Origin: Maribacter sp.
Lineage (GTDB): Bacteria > Bacteroidota > Bacteroidia > Flavobacteriales > Flavobacteriaceae
Assembly: GCF_016744255.1 (NCBI RefSeq)
Contig: NZ_JADGES010000006.1
Span: forward strand, 1-55,924
Length of the DNA: 55,924 nt
Direction: 5' to 3'
Positions 25,327 through 34,094 of this stretch are shown here, in pieces; within the stretch, counting starts at the first letter, position 1; every line of letters begins with the position of its first letter. The notes beneath the pieces were generated by a model. It did no database searches, had not been told where the DNA came from, and was given only the letters and a program-made list of their open reading frames with translations. The position numbers and the translations under genes were made by a program.

Positions 25327-25862
25327 AATTGCTTAATAATTTCAATTAATTTCTTTTTTGCTCTATGATACTGGGATTTAGAAGTAGAAGTGCTTATCTC
25401 TAATATTTCTCCAATTTCATTATGATCATATCCTTCAATTAAGTAAAGACTAATTATCTGTTTGTAGCCATTTGGTAATGTTTCTATCCCTTTTTTCGCC
25501 TTAAATAAGTCAATATCCTCCTTAGGTACTATTACCTCTTCTTGCAAGTGATATTCGTGATTCTCAATAGGCGTTAAGGATATTCGTTTTACTTTTAAAT
25601 GATTAATACTCTTATTAATAACAATTCGTTTTAACCAAGAACCAAATGTACTCTGGTATTTAAAAGTGTCTAGTTTTTTAAATGCTTCAATAAAGCTATC
25701 TTGTACTACATCTTCGGCATCTTCTTTTATACCTACCATTCGGAAACTAATATTATACATAGCATCTACATAGAGCTCATACAATTGGTATTGTGAGCTC
25801 CGGTCGCCAGTCTTGCTTTTTTTAACAAGGTCGTTATGTATATTTTGGATATTACCTTCCAA
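25323..25862 (-). CDS. ECF-type RNA polymerase sigma factor
   Basis: The product has 179 residues. Region 2 includes YNISFRMVGIKEDAEDVVQD and STFGSWLKRIVINKSINHLK. Region 4 has the helix-turn-helix YNEIGE-type pattern (GYDHNEIGEILEISTSTSKS). It directs RNA polymerase to a small envelope-related regulon. The start is TTG because an in-frame TAA sits immediately before it; no ATG is available at the N-terminus. A TAAATTTG box lies 66 bases upstream. Confidence 0.9.
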   Translation of the reverse strand: MEGNIQNIHNDLVKKSKTGDRSSQYQLYELYVDAMYNISFRMVGIKEDAEDVVQDSFIEAFKKLDTFKYQSTFGSWLKRIVINKSINHLKVKRISLTPIENHEYHLQEEVIVPKEDIDLFKAKKGIETLPNGYKQIISLYLIEGYDHNEIGEILEISTSTSKSQYHRAKKKLIEIIKQL

Positions 25863-25927
25863 TTATAATAGTTACGTACTTAATTTATGTTCTTTTTGTA
25901 TTGGTCTTCTATCTCTAAAGACAACAA

Positions 25928-25935
25928 CAAATTTA
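25928..25935 (-). promoter_or_regulatory. Putative -7 element of the sigma-factor operon
   Basis: On the minus strand this reads TAAATTTG (exact TAnnTTTG). A TTG lies 17 bases further upstream, close to the -33 spacing seen in Bacteroidota promoters. Confidence 0.55.
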
Positions 25936-26084
25936 AAAGGTTGCATCTCAATCAAAAAATATTTATTTTTTTAAGTTTAAATACTTTTAAACGTCTAACA
26001 ATAGACCTAAACCTATACTTTAAAAGAAAAGTTAAGTTTTCATAAAATCTATTTTAGCTATGGTTATTGTATTATTTTTATAAA

Positions 26085-27230
26085 ATGACTTTACAAACAA
26101 GAAAAGGATTTCGCTTCTCTAATTATGAAGCTCCCGACCAAACACCTTTTGAAAAGTTGTTTGATATTTTTCAGGAATTAATTACACATACTTCTGGTGA
26201 TGTGGACGAAGCTTTAGATTGGCTTAGAGAATTAGATAAAGAATATGAACTAACAACAGAAGATTATACTATTGCCGATTTTATTGCCGATTTAAAGAAT
26301 AAAGGATATTTAAAGGAAGATATAAATACTGGTGAAGTAGGAGGTAAGGACGGCCCTAATGAAGAGAAGAAGTTAAGTATCACTGCCAAAATGGAAAGAA
26401 TTATTCGTCAGCGTGCTTTAGAGCAAATTTTCGGTAAACTCAAACGAAGTGGCAACGGTAATCATAAAACAGGTAAACCTGGCAGAGGAGATGAGCATAC
26501 CGGAAACTTAAGGAACTATACCTATGGTGACGGATTAGAACATATTTCTATGACGGAAAGTATAAAGAATGCCCAGATAAATAATGGCATTGGAGATTTC
26601 ATTTTAAATGAAGAAGATTTAGTAGTAGAAGATACAGAGCATAAAGCTCAAATGAGTACCGTACTAATGATAGACATAAGCCATAGCATGATTTTATATG
26701 GTGAAGACCGTATAACTCCCGCTAAAAAAGTGGCTATGGCATTGGCAGAGTTAATTACCACTAGATACCCTAAAGACACATTAGATATTCTTGTTTTTGG
26801 TAACGACGCATGGCCCATACCTATTAAAGATTTACCCTATTTAAAAGTTGGTCCTTACCATACCAATACAGTTGCAGGGTTACAGTTAGCCATGGACATG
26901 CTCCGAAGAAAAAGAAATACCAATAAGCAGATTTTTATGATTACGGATGGTAAGCCTAGTTGCTTAAAATTATCCGATGGTTCCTATTATAAAAACAGTG
27001 TTGGTTTAGACGAACATATTGTGGAAAAATGCTATAATATGGCTAGGCAAGCTAGAAAATTACATATTCCCATAACTACCTTTATGATTGCACAAGACCC
27101 GTATTTAATGCAATTTATAAAACAATTTACAGAAGCCAATAAAGGTAAAGCCTTCTTTACAGGATTAAAAGGATTGGGCGAAATGATTTTCGAAGATTAC
27201 GAAGCTAATAGAAGAAAAAGATTAAAATGA
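26085..27230 (+). CDS. VWA-domain protein partnered with an AAA+ ATPase
   Basis: The product has 381 residues. The N-terminal 190 residues are helical and polar. A von Willebrand A domain occupies about 195-370, with the MIDAS motif DISHS in MIDISHSMILYGED and the later Thr/Asp positions in MITDGKPSC. It resembles the CobT/ChlD-like or MoxR-associated VWA proteins that bind metal and recruit clients to an AAA+ partner. I start at the ATG at 26085; the longer frame begins with TTG. The AAA+ gene overlaps by 4 bases. Confidence 0.88.
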   Translation: MTLQTRKGFRFSNYEAPDQTPFEKLFDIFQELITHTSGDVDEALDWLRELDKEYELTTEDYTIADFIADLKNKGYLKEDINTGEVGGKDGPNEEKKLSITAKMERIIRQRALEQIFGKLKRSGNGNHKTGKPGRGDEHTGNLRNYTYGDGLEHISMTESIKNAQINNGIGDFILNEEDLVVEDTEHKAQMSTVLMIDISHSMILYGEDRITPAKKVAMALAELITTRYPKDTLDILVFGNDAWPIPIKDLPYLKVGPYHTNTVAGLQLAMDMLRRKRNTNKQIFMITDGKPSCLKLSDGSYYKNSVGLDEHIVEKCYNMARQARKLHIPITTFMIAQDPYLMQFIKQFTEANKGKAFFTGLKGLGEMIFEDYEANRRKRLK

Positions 27231-28696
27231 TAGACAAAATTAAAAATATAAATACCCTAGGCGATTTAAAAAATACGGGCTACAAGGTTAAAAGTATTAA
27301 AGATGAGCTTAGAGATAATTTAATAGATAAGATTAAAAAAGGAGAAACTACTTTTGAAGGAGTTTGGGGTTACGAGAATACGGTAATTCCAGAATTAGAA
27401 AGAGCCATTCTCTCTAGGCATAATATTAATTTATTAGGACTACGTGGACAAGCAAAAACAAGATTAGCAAGACTTATGGTTCGTCTGTTAGACGAATGGA
27501 TACCGGTGGTTAAAGGCTCTGAAATTAATGACGACCCCTTAAAGCCTATATCTCGTTATGCCATAGAATTAATTAAAGAAAAAAAAGAACAAACCCCGAT
27601 TACTTGGTTACATAGAGATGATCGTTTTTATGAAAAGCTAGCAACTCCAGATGTTACTGTGGCCGATTTAATAGGAGATGTAGACCCTATAAAAGCAGCG
27701 AATTTAAAATTGTCTTATGCGGATGACCGTGTATTACACTTTGGAATGATTCCACGCGCTAATCGCTGTATTTTTGTTATCAATGAATTACCAGATTTAC
27801 AGGCAAGAATACAAGTTTCTTTATTTAATATTCTTCAAGAAGGAGATATTCAAATTCGAGGATTTAAATTACGCTTGCCCTTAGATTTACAATTTGTATT
27901 TACTGCAAATCCGGAAGATTACACCAATAGAGGAAGTATTGTTACACCTTTAAAAGATAGAATTGGATCCCAAATATTAACCCATTACCCAGAAGATATA
28001 CAAACAGCTCGTAAGATTACAGAACAAGAATCTAATTTAGACTCTAGACAAACCAATGCGGTTTATGTGCCTAGTTTAGCCAAAGACATTTTGGAGCAAA
28101 TTAGTTTTGAAGCCAGAAAAAGTGAATACGTAGATGCAAAAAGTGGTGTAAGTGCAAGAACGAGTATTACTGCTTTTGAAAACTTACTCAGTACTGCAGA
28201 AAGAAGAACGCTACTAAGTGGTGCCGATAGTACCACGGTAAGATTAAGTGATTTTATTGGTGTTATACCTGCCATAACTGGAAAAATTGAATTGGTTTAT
28301 GAAGGAGAGCAAGAAGGTGCAGACGGGGTTGCTGCCCTATTAATAGATGATGCCGTAAAAACTATATTTAACTCTTATTTTCCAAAAATAGAAAAACTAG
28401 AACGTAAAGGAGAAGAAACTCCGTATGATGAGCTAATTCAATGGTTTTATAATGGAGAAGGGTTTGAATTAGAAGATGATTATACAGACAAAGAATACCA
28501 TAGAGCTTTAAATGATGTGCCGCCCTTAGCTCAATTAATAAAAGAATATCAACCAGATATTCCAACTGAGGATACAAATTTTTTAAAAGAGGTTTTACTT
28601 TGGGGGTTAGTAGCTCATAAAAAATTAAGTAAGCACCGATTTTCGGAAGGTTATCAATTTAAAGACTTATACGGGAGCTATATTAGCGGATTATAA
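27227..28696 (+). CDS. MoxR/Mg-chelatase-like AAA+ ATPase
   Basis: The product has 489 residues. Walker A reads GLRGQAKTR (about residues 67-75), Walker B reads CIFVINELPD with sensor-1 FTANPEDYTN, and an arginine-rich segment follows (SARTSITAFENLLSTAERR). The overall layout matches magnesium-chelatase-like AAA+ proteins (ChlI/MoxR clade), longer than classic MoxR because of a C-terminal domain. It overlaps the VWA gene by 4 bases; the two probably form a chaperone-like complex that activates a metalloenzyme or envelope protein. The client is unknown. Confidence 0.9.
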   Translation: MIDKIKNINTLGDLKNTGYKVKSIKDELRDNLIDKIKKGETTFEGVWGYENTVIPELERAILSRHNINLLGLRGQAKTRLARLMVRLLDEWIPVVKGSEINDDPLKPISRYAIELIKEKKEQTPITWLHRDDRFYEKLATPDVTVADLIGDVDPIKAANLKLSYADDRVLHFGMIPRANRCIFVINELPDLQARIQVSLFNILQEGDIQIRGFKLRLPLDLQFVFTANPEDYTNRGSIVTPLKDRIGSQILTHYPEDIQTARKITEQESNLDSRQTNAVYVPSLAKDILEQISFEARKSEYVDAKSGVSARTSITAFENLLSTAERRTLLSGADSTTVRLSDFIGVIPAITGKIELVYEGEQEGADGVAALLIDDAVKTIFNSYFPKIEKLERKGEETPYDELIQWFYNGEGFELEDDYTDKEYHRALNDVPPLAQLIKEYQPDIPTEDTNFLKEVLLWGLVAHKKLSKHRFSEGYQFKDLYGSYISGL

Positions 28697-28776
28697 AGTA
28701 AGCTCAAGGCATTAAAAGGAACTAATTGTATATATTTTGAAGTAAACTTCGAGGTAATAAACCCACTGGAAGGAAC

Positions 28777-28809
28777 AAAAGAGCCATACTTTAACAGTAT
28801 GGCTCTTTT
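28777..28809 (+). terminator. Strong bidirectional terminator
   Basis: AAAAGAGCCATACT and AGTATGGCTCTTTT form a perfect 14-bp stem around TTAAC. A and T runs flank both sides, so it can end the AAA+ transcript and the convergent membrane-protein gene. Confidence 0.9.
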
Positions 28810-28842
28810 ACATAAAAACATTATTTTTAGAACTACTTAAAG

Positions 28843-29325
28843 TTATTCCCAAGTATCTATTTGCTCATTAAGGATATCTATATTATATGCTCCAACATAT
28901 TTTTTTCTGTAATAGAAGGATAATAATGTTAACCCTAATAATAGGATATAAAAAGCAATAATTAAACCTCCAACAGGAAAAAATGTAGCCGGTAATTGGT
29001 GACTTTCAAATTCTTTATACGTAGAGAGAACATATAGAGTATCTATTAATTTAAATATGTAAATAAAGGAGACCACATATAAACTATATTCTAAATTTCG
29101 CATCTGAGGATCACTTATTTCACTTTCTTTTATTTTAAACCATAGAACATATAAAAAAATAAAATGTACCAAAGAAAGGATAGGGAATATGTAATTGTCT
29201 ATTTTAAAAAAATAAAACATATTAGTATATAAACCATAAAAGCTTAATACAATTAGTGCAACTAAGATTGTTAAAGTAGCGTACAGAGTCCGTTTCCATG
29301 GAATAATTTTAGAAATTAAATACAT
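28843..29325 (-). CDS. Hypothetical four-helix membrane protein
   Basis: The product has 160 residues with four hydrophobic segments at about 12-34, 45-63, 80-100 and 115-140. The loops are short and the tail is cytoplasmic and polar (YNIDILNEQIDTWE). There are no catalytic motifs. It resembles small uncharacterised inner-membrane proteins of Flavobacteria. It is separated from neighbours by a terminator on one side and about 170 bp on the other. Confidence 0.65.
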   Translation of the reverse strand: MYLISKIIPWKRTLYATLTILVALIVLSFYGLYTNMFYFFKIDNYIFPILSLVHFIFLYVLWFKIKESEISDPQMRNLEYSLYVVSFIYIFKLIDTLYVLSTYKEFESHQLPATFFPVGGLIIAFYILLLGLTLLSFYYRKKYVGAYNIDILNEQIDTWE

Positions 29326-29498
29326 ATAAAGTAGGTTGTGAGTCTTTTGGGAAACTCATATTTCAAAATTAAAACGGCACCTTATTTTGTTTATTTTAAA
29401 AAATTCGATGAACAGCATTCAATGTTGAGTATGGTCTAAAATCTGTGGTGAAAAATTGTAATTAGTACCATTCAACGATATTTAGATTCCTAGTAAAT

Positions 29499-29924
29499 CT
29501 AATTTTTATCTGTAGATTTTCTTGCAAAAAATACTAAGGCTATAGAAATGATCAGAACCATTATAGGCATTATCACAGCTCCTGAGCCATATACTTCAAA
29601 AGAATTAGATATAAAAAAGGAATGCGCCATTTGAGCTAAAACTCCTAATAAAGATATGAGTAATACAGGTTTCGCCCATTTTTTCCTTAATAAAAGCGCT
29701 ATACACCCTAAAGTTCCTCCCCACACAGCTATTGCAAAAGCAGCTGTAACCCAAGAAGGCTGGGGTTCGTAAAGAAACTTTTCTACTTGTGGTAAAGCCT
29801 CTAAATCTTGCATAGTCATATAGGCATGCTGCAAATATGCTCCTGCACCTGCTATATTCCATACTAAAGCTATAGCACTAACAATCCAGAACCAAACCGG
29901 TGGTTTTAGGTTGTTTTTAGTCAT
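29499..29924 (-). CDS. Hypothetical four-helix membrane protein
   Basis: The product has 141 residues with four transmembrane helices. The first begins near residue 10 (VWFWIVSAIALVWNIAGAGA), and a conserved-looking loop (YMTMQDLEALPQVEKFLYE) follows. The last helix ends in a basic tail (FFARKSTDKN). The family is widespread in Bacteroidota but I know no function. The ATG at 29924 is used because the upstream in-frame start is TTG and would place a charged leader before the first helix. Confidence 0.7.
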   Translation of the reverse strand: MTKNNLKPPVWFWIVSAIALVWNIAGAGAYLQHAYMTMQDLEALPQVEKFLYEPQPSWVTAAFAIAVWGGTLGCIALLLRKKWAKPVLLISLLGVLAQMAHSFFISNSFEVYGSGAVIMPIMVLIISIALVFFARKSTDKN

Positions 29925-30053
29925 AATATGTATTTTTGGTTGCTTAAAGTTCTTATCAAATTGCAAAAAAATATTAAATTTATTTTGCTTAGTTATATCC
30001 GGAATAGGTAGTCCTTAAAAAATCATTTATTTTTAGTGTTGAAATAAGGGGTA

Positions 30054-30839
30054 ATGCAAAAGAAGAGATTTTATTATTTAATAAAAATACAGTACTTAGG
30101 TTTTCGTTTCAGTGGCTGGCAAAAACAACCAGGACAAAAGACCATTGAAAGCATGGTAACTAAAACCTTAAAGTATATTCTACCAGATGTGTCTTTTAAA
30201 ATTTTAGGAGCAGGCAGAACAGATGCCAAGGTATCTGCCTTAGATGCTGCTTTTGAACTTTTTGTTAATGAGGAACCTATTGGTAATTTGGTAGATTTTA
30301 AAATACTCTTCAATAAAAATTTACCTTCAGATATCCGTATTCTTACTATAGAAGAAACTACGAAAGATTTTAATATTATACAAAATAGTAAGCTTAAGGA
30401 ATACGTTTATTTATTTTCTTTTGGAGAAAAAAACCATCCCTTTTGTGCGCCTTTTTTAACTAATATTCAAGAGAATTTGGATATAGGTTTAATGAAAGAA
30501 GCAGCTACCTATTTCACCGGCACCCATGATTTTTCTAGTTACACTGCCAGACTACAAGAAAATACGATAGTAGAGCGAGAAATTGTTTCTTCCTTTATTA
30601 AGGAAAATGAAATAATTACAGCTAGTTTTCTTCCTAATACATCTTATGCTTTTCATGTAAAAGGAAAAGGTTTTATTCGGTACCAAATTAGAATGATGAT
30701 GGGTGCACTATTACAAATAGGGCTTGGAGAATTTAGCATAGAACAGCTTAAAAGCAGCCTAACAAAAGAAGATTATACACTATTAAAACATGTTGCTCCA
30801 GGTTCTGGATTAATACTAAATAGCTTAGAATTTAATTAA
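30054..30839 (+). CDS. TruA-family pseudouridine synthase, divergent
   Basis: The product has 261 residues with the TruA fold. FRFSGWQKQPGQKTIESMV starts the first domain and GAGRTDAKVSALDAAFEL carries the catalytic Asp. Canonical TruA reads GRTDAGVHA here, so the residues after Asp differ (AKVSA). GTHDFSSYTARLQENTIVE and FIRYQIRMMMGALLQIGLGE match the second domain. TruA modifies U38-40 in tRNA anticodon arms. The altered motif suggests a paralogue with shifted substrate, so I leave the symbol empty. Confidence 0.82.
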   Translation: MQKKRFYYLIKIQYLGFRFSGWQKQPGQKTIESMVTKTLKYILPDVSFKILGAGRTDAKVSALDAAFELFVNEEPIGNLVDFKILFNKNLPSDIRILTIEETTKDFNIIQNSKLKEYVYLFSFGEKNHPFCAPFLTNIQENLDIGLMKEAATYFTGTHDFSSYTARLQENTIVEREIVSSFIKENEIITASFLPNTSYAFHVKGKGFIRYQIRMMMGALLQIGLGEFSIEQLKSSLTKEDYTLLKHVAPGSGLILNSLEFN

Positions 30840-30847
30840 TTATTTAC

Positions 30848-31645
30848 ATGAAGAGATTAAAAAAAATTATTCTTATTATTGGTGTTTTATACATTGCTAT
30901 TGCTGCCTTAGCGTACTATAACCAAGAGAAATTGGTTTTTATGCCTTCTAAAATGCCCATGAACCATACCTATGATTTTTGCCAACCTTTTGAGGAATTT
31001 TGGATAGACACAGAAGATGGTAGTAAACTTAACGCAGTGCATATTAAAAATGAATCTGACAAAGGTGTAGTTCTCTATTTCCATGGAAATTCAGGAAATA
31101 TTTCGCACTTAGGACATGTAGCAAATAGAATAACAGAAAAAGGGTATGATGCAATCTTAATTGATTATCGAAAATTTGGAAAGAGTAGTGGTGCTTTAAG
31201 TGAAAATGCTATTTATGAAGATGCTAAATTGGCCTACGACTATACACTATCTAAGTATTCCGAAGATAAAATAGTTTTATACGGTAGATCCTTTGGTACT
31301 GGTGTAGCCTCTTTTTTGGCTGCGAATAAAAAGCCTTCTAAATTAATATTAGAATCTCCTTTTTATAGCGCTGTATCGTTGGGTCAACATAGGTTTCCAT
31401 TTCTACCAATAGATTGGTTATCTAATTTTAAGTTTCCTTCCAATGAGTTTGTTCAAAACATAAATTGTCCGGTATTTGTCTTTCATGGTACAGAAGATAG
31501 AGTCATACCTTTTACTTCCGGAAAGCAACTATTTGACGAAATACCAGGGAATAACAAAAAGTTCTACGCTATAAAAAACGCAGGGCATAATTACCTTCAA
31601 GATTTCAACACCTTTAAAATAGGATTAGCAGAGGCTTTAAATTAG
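30848..31645 (+). CDS. Alpha/beta hydrolase, membrane-anchored
   Basis: The product has 265 residues. An N-terminal hydrophobic helix (about 5-24) anchors an alpha/beta hydrolase domain. The oxyanion region is YFHGNSGNISHLGH, the nucleophile elbow is YGRSFGTGVAS (Ser in GRSFG), the acid is in FHGTEDRVIPF and the histidine is in NAGHNYLQDF. Esterase or lipase activity is likely on the periplasmic or cytoplasmic face; the substrate is unknown. It begins 8 bases after the TruA-like gene. Confidence 0.88.
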   Translation: MKRLKKIILIIGVLYIAIAALAYYNQEKLVFMPSKMPMNHTYDFCQPFEEFWIDTEDGSKLNAVHIKNESDKGVVLYFHGNSGNISHLGHVANRITEKGYDAILIDYRKFGKSSGALSENAIYEDAKLAYDYTLSKYSEDKIVLYGRSFGTGVASFLAANKKPSKLILESPFYSAVSLGQHRFPFLPIDWLSNFKFPSNEFVQNINCPVFVFHGTEDRVIPFTSGKQLFDEIPGNNKKFYAIKNAGHNYLQDFNTFKIGLAEALN

Positions 31646-31646
31646 C

Positions 31647-32534
31647 TTAATTATCGAACAAATTAGAAGACAAATACCTATCACCGCGATCGCAAATAAT
31701 AGAAACTATAACACCACTTTCTAGAGTAGAGGCCAACTTTAGGGCGGCATAAGCTGCACCGCCACTGCTCATCCCTGAGAATATGCCTTCTTCCTTAGCA
31801 AGTTTAATTGCTGTTTGGGTTGCTTGTTCGGCATTTACTTCCATAACGGTATCTACCTTAGAAGCATCAAATATTTTGGGTAAATATTCTTTAGGCCATT
31901 TTCTTATTCCTGGAATTTTGGCACCGTCCATAGGTTGCACCCCAACTATTTGTATTTCAGGGTTTACTTCTTTTAAGTAGGTAGAAGTTCCCATAATAGT
32001 ACCTGTAGTTCCCATTGCAGAAACAAAGTGTGTCACTTTTTGGTCCGTATCTCTCCAGATTTCAGGGCCAGTGGTTTTATAATGCGCTTTCCAATTGTCT
32101 TCATTAGCAAATTGATTGAGCATTACATACCCATCATTAGCAACCTTGCTATCTGCATAATCCCTAGCTCCTTCAATACCAACATCAGCACTAGTCAAAG
32201 TAACTTTAGCTCCATAAGCTCTCATGGTTTGCACTCTTTCTTTTGTAGAATTTTCGGGCATTACCAATTCTATATCTAAGCCATAAATACCAGCAATCAT
32301 TGCAAGAGCTATACCTGTATTACCACTAGTTGCTTCTATAAGTTTATTCTCTTTTTTTATAGACCCAGACTCTAATCCGTTCTTTATCATATTTAGTGCG
32401 GCACGGTCTTTTACACTTCCTCCTGGATTATGACCCTCCATTTTAAAATATAATTTTACATTCGGATTTTGGTTTAATACTCTCGCTTCTACCAATGGGG
32501 TATTGCCTATTAAATCTAATATTGTTTTAGACAT
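31647..32534 (-). CDS. cysM: Cysteine synthase B (O-acetylserine sulfhydrylase)
   Basis: The product has 295 residues. The PLP-binding Lys lies in NPGGSVKDRAALNM, the phosphate-binding loop is EATSGNTGIALAMI and the glycine-rich segment is SAMGTTGTIMGTSTY. CysM-type enzymes make cysteine from O-acetylserine (or O-phosphoserine) and sulfide or thiosulfate. The serine acetyltransferase gene lies directly upstream and overlaps by 8 bases, giving a two-gene cysteine-synthesis unit. Confidence 0.94.
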   Translation of the reverse strand: MSKTILDLIGNTPLVEARVLNQNPNVKLYFKMEGHNPGGSVKDRAALNMIKNGLESGSIKKENKLIEATSGNTGIALAMIAGIYGLDIELVMPENSTKERVQTMRAYGAKVTLTSADVGIEGARDYADSKVANDGYVMLNQFANEDNWKAHYKTTGPEIWRDTDQKVTHFVSAMGTTGTIMGTSTYLKEVNPEIQIVGVQPMDGAKIPGIRKWPKEYLPKIFDASKVDTVMEVNAEQATQTAIKLAKEEGIFSGMSSGGAAYAALKLASTLESGVIVSIICDRGDRYLSSNLFDN

Positions 32535-33318
32535 TCGGAAGTGTTTTTATTTTTATTTCTGGTGTATGATAAACTGTTGAATTAGCTGGCACAGATGCTG
32601 TAATCCAAGCATTTCCGCCAATAATACTATTTTCTCCTATAATTGTATTCCCACCAAGGATTGTAGCATTAGCATAAATAGTTACATTATTTTCTATAGT
32701 AGGATGTCTTTTCGTTTTTTGAAGATTTTTGGCAACATACAAACCACCTAAGGTAACTCCTTGGTATATTTTTACATGGTTTTTAATTATTGCCGTTTCT
32801 CCTATAACAATTCCTGTCCCATGATCAATATGAAAAGCACCTCCTATAGTTGCTCCTGGGTTAATATCTACACCAGTTTGTCTATGTGCATATTCCGTCA
32901 TTAATCTAGGTACAAGAGGAAAACCATCTTTGTACAACTCATGGGCAAGTCTGTATATAGCAATGGCATAAAAACCTGGATACGCCATATACACTTCTTC
33001 AATAGAAAGAGATGCTGGATCACATTCTACAGTAGCTTCTGCATCAATATTCAGCTTCTCTAAAATTTGAGGTAATTTTTCTACATAATTCTCCCAAACT
33101 TTTTTGCAAGGTTTATTTACTTCCCAACAAGCTAAATTCACTAAAGCATCAAAATCTTCCTCTAACGTTTTAAGGTTTTCGGTTACTGGTGTGTCGATAT
33201 CAAAAAGTGTATAGAACAATCTATTGGTAAATTCTTCTACTTTTTCTTTTAAGCGATACCTTAAATTAGGGTGCTTTTTATGTTGGATAATTTTATGGAT
33301 AACGGATTCCAGTTTCAT
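32527..33318 (-). CDS. cysE: Serine O-acetyltransferase, EpsC type
   Basis: The product has 263 residues. The N-terminal helical domain is followed by left-handed beta-helix hexapeptide repeats (IGGAFHIDHGTGIVIGETAI; VKIYQGVTLGGLYV; ATILGGNTIIGENSIIGGNA). HIDHG holds the catalytic histidine and the active-site Asp. It acetylates serine with acetyl-CoA to feed CysM. I start at the ATG at 33318; an in-frame TTG occurs 8 codons upstream. Length fits the longer plant/EpsC-like class. Confidence 0.92.
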   Translation of the reverse strand: MKLESVIHKIIQHKKHPNLRYRLKEKVEEFTNRLFYTLFDIDTPVTENLKTLEEDFDALVNLACWEVNKPCKKVWENYVEKLPQILEKLNIDAEATVECDPASLSIEEVYMAYPGFYAIAIYRLAHELYKDGFPLVPRLMTEYAHRQTGVDINPGATIGGAFHIDHGTGIVIGETAIIKNHVKIYQGVTLGGLYVAKNLQKTKRHPTIENNVTIYANATILGGNTIIGENSIIGGNAWITASVPANSTVYHTPEIKIKTLPNV

Positions 33319-33425
33319 ATTACATGAATTTATAAGTTTCAAAATTAACCAATAATTAAAAAGGATTATATTTCAAATGGTTAACTTTAGCAAAATTACA
33401 ACACCTAAGTCGAATGTTACATTCC

Positions 33426-34094
33426 ATGATTACAAAATCTACACTTGATTTTCTAAAAAAATTAGAACAGAATAATAATAGAGAATGGTTTACTGAGAAT
33501 AAACCAGAATTTAAGGAACACCAAACTGTTGTAAAAGGATTTGCTACACAAATCATGGATAATCTTAATAAACATGACGAGATAGAAAAAATGAAACTAT
33601 TTCGTATTTATAGAGATGTACGTTTTTCTAAGGATAAAACACCTTATAAAGCTCATTTTTCTATTTCTTTTGCAAGAGTAGGAGCTAAACTAAGAGGAGG
33701 GTATTATTTACAAATAAAACCTGGAGATAGTTTTGTTGCTACTGGTTTTTGGGCTCCAGAACCTGCCGATTTACTAAGGATTAGAAAAGAATTTGAATTA
33801 GATTCAACTGAGATTAGAGAAGTTATAGAGGATAACAACTTTAAAGAAATTTGGGGTGATATAGTAGGAGACTCTGTTAAAACTTCTCCTAAAGGTTTTG
33901 ATAAAACAGACCCAAATATTGATTTAATTAAGCGCAAGCAATTCATTTTTGTAAAAAAATTTACAGACAAGCAGGTTTTATCTAAAAATTTCAGCTCTGA
34001 TATAGATATTGCATACCAGTCCATTAGACCATTTTTTGATTTAATGAGTAGCATACTTACTACTAATTTAAATGGAGAATCCTTAGTGGATTAA
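33426..34094 (+). CDS. DUF2461-family protein
   Basis: The product has 222 residues. The DUF2461 opening is clear: TLDFLKKLEQNNNREWFTEN, then IYRDVRFSKDKTPYKAHFSI and YYLQIKPGDSFVATGFWAPE. The family is widespread, cytosolic and of unknown biochemical function. An in-frame ATG 4 codons upstream (33414) is also possible; I prefer MITKSTLDF because family members begin at this point. The stop overlaps the convergent gene by 12 bases. Confidence 0.9.
   Translation: MITKSTLDFLKKLEQNNNREWFTENKPEFKEHQTVVKGFATQIMDNLNKHDEIEKMKLFRIYRDVRFSKDKTPYKAHFSISFARVGAKLRGGYYLQIKPGDSFVATGFWAPEPADLLRIRKEFELDSTEIREVIEDNNFKEIWGDIVGDSVKTSPKGFDKTDPNIDLIKRKQFIFVKKFTDKQVLSKNFSSDIDIAYQSIRPFFDLMSSILTTNLNGESLVD

Noticed and set aside
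28745-28775. Possible degenerate third copy of the 104-bp repeat (AGTAAACTTCGAGGTAAT).
   Set aside because: Only about 18 bases resemble the element, with gaps, and none of the three hairpins is present.
29398-29418. A 21-base near-match (one mismatch) to 50783-50803, AAAAAATTCGATGAAC-n-GCAT.
   Set aside because: In a strongly AT-rich window of this size a match of this length is close to chance expectation, and the flanks do not align.
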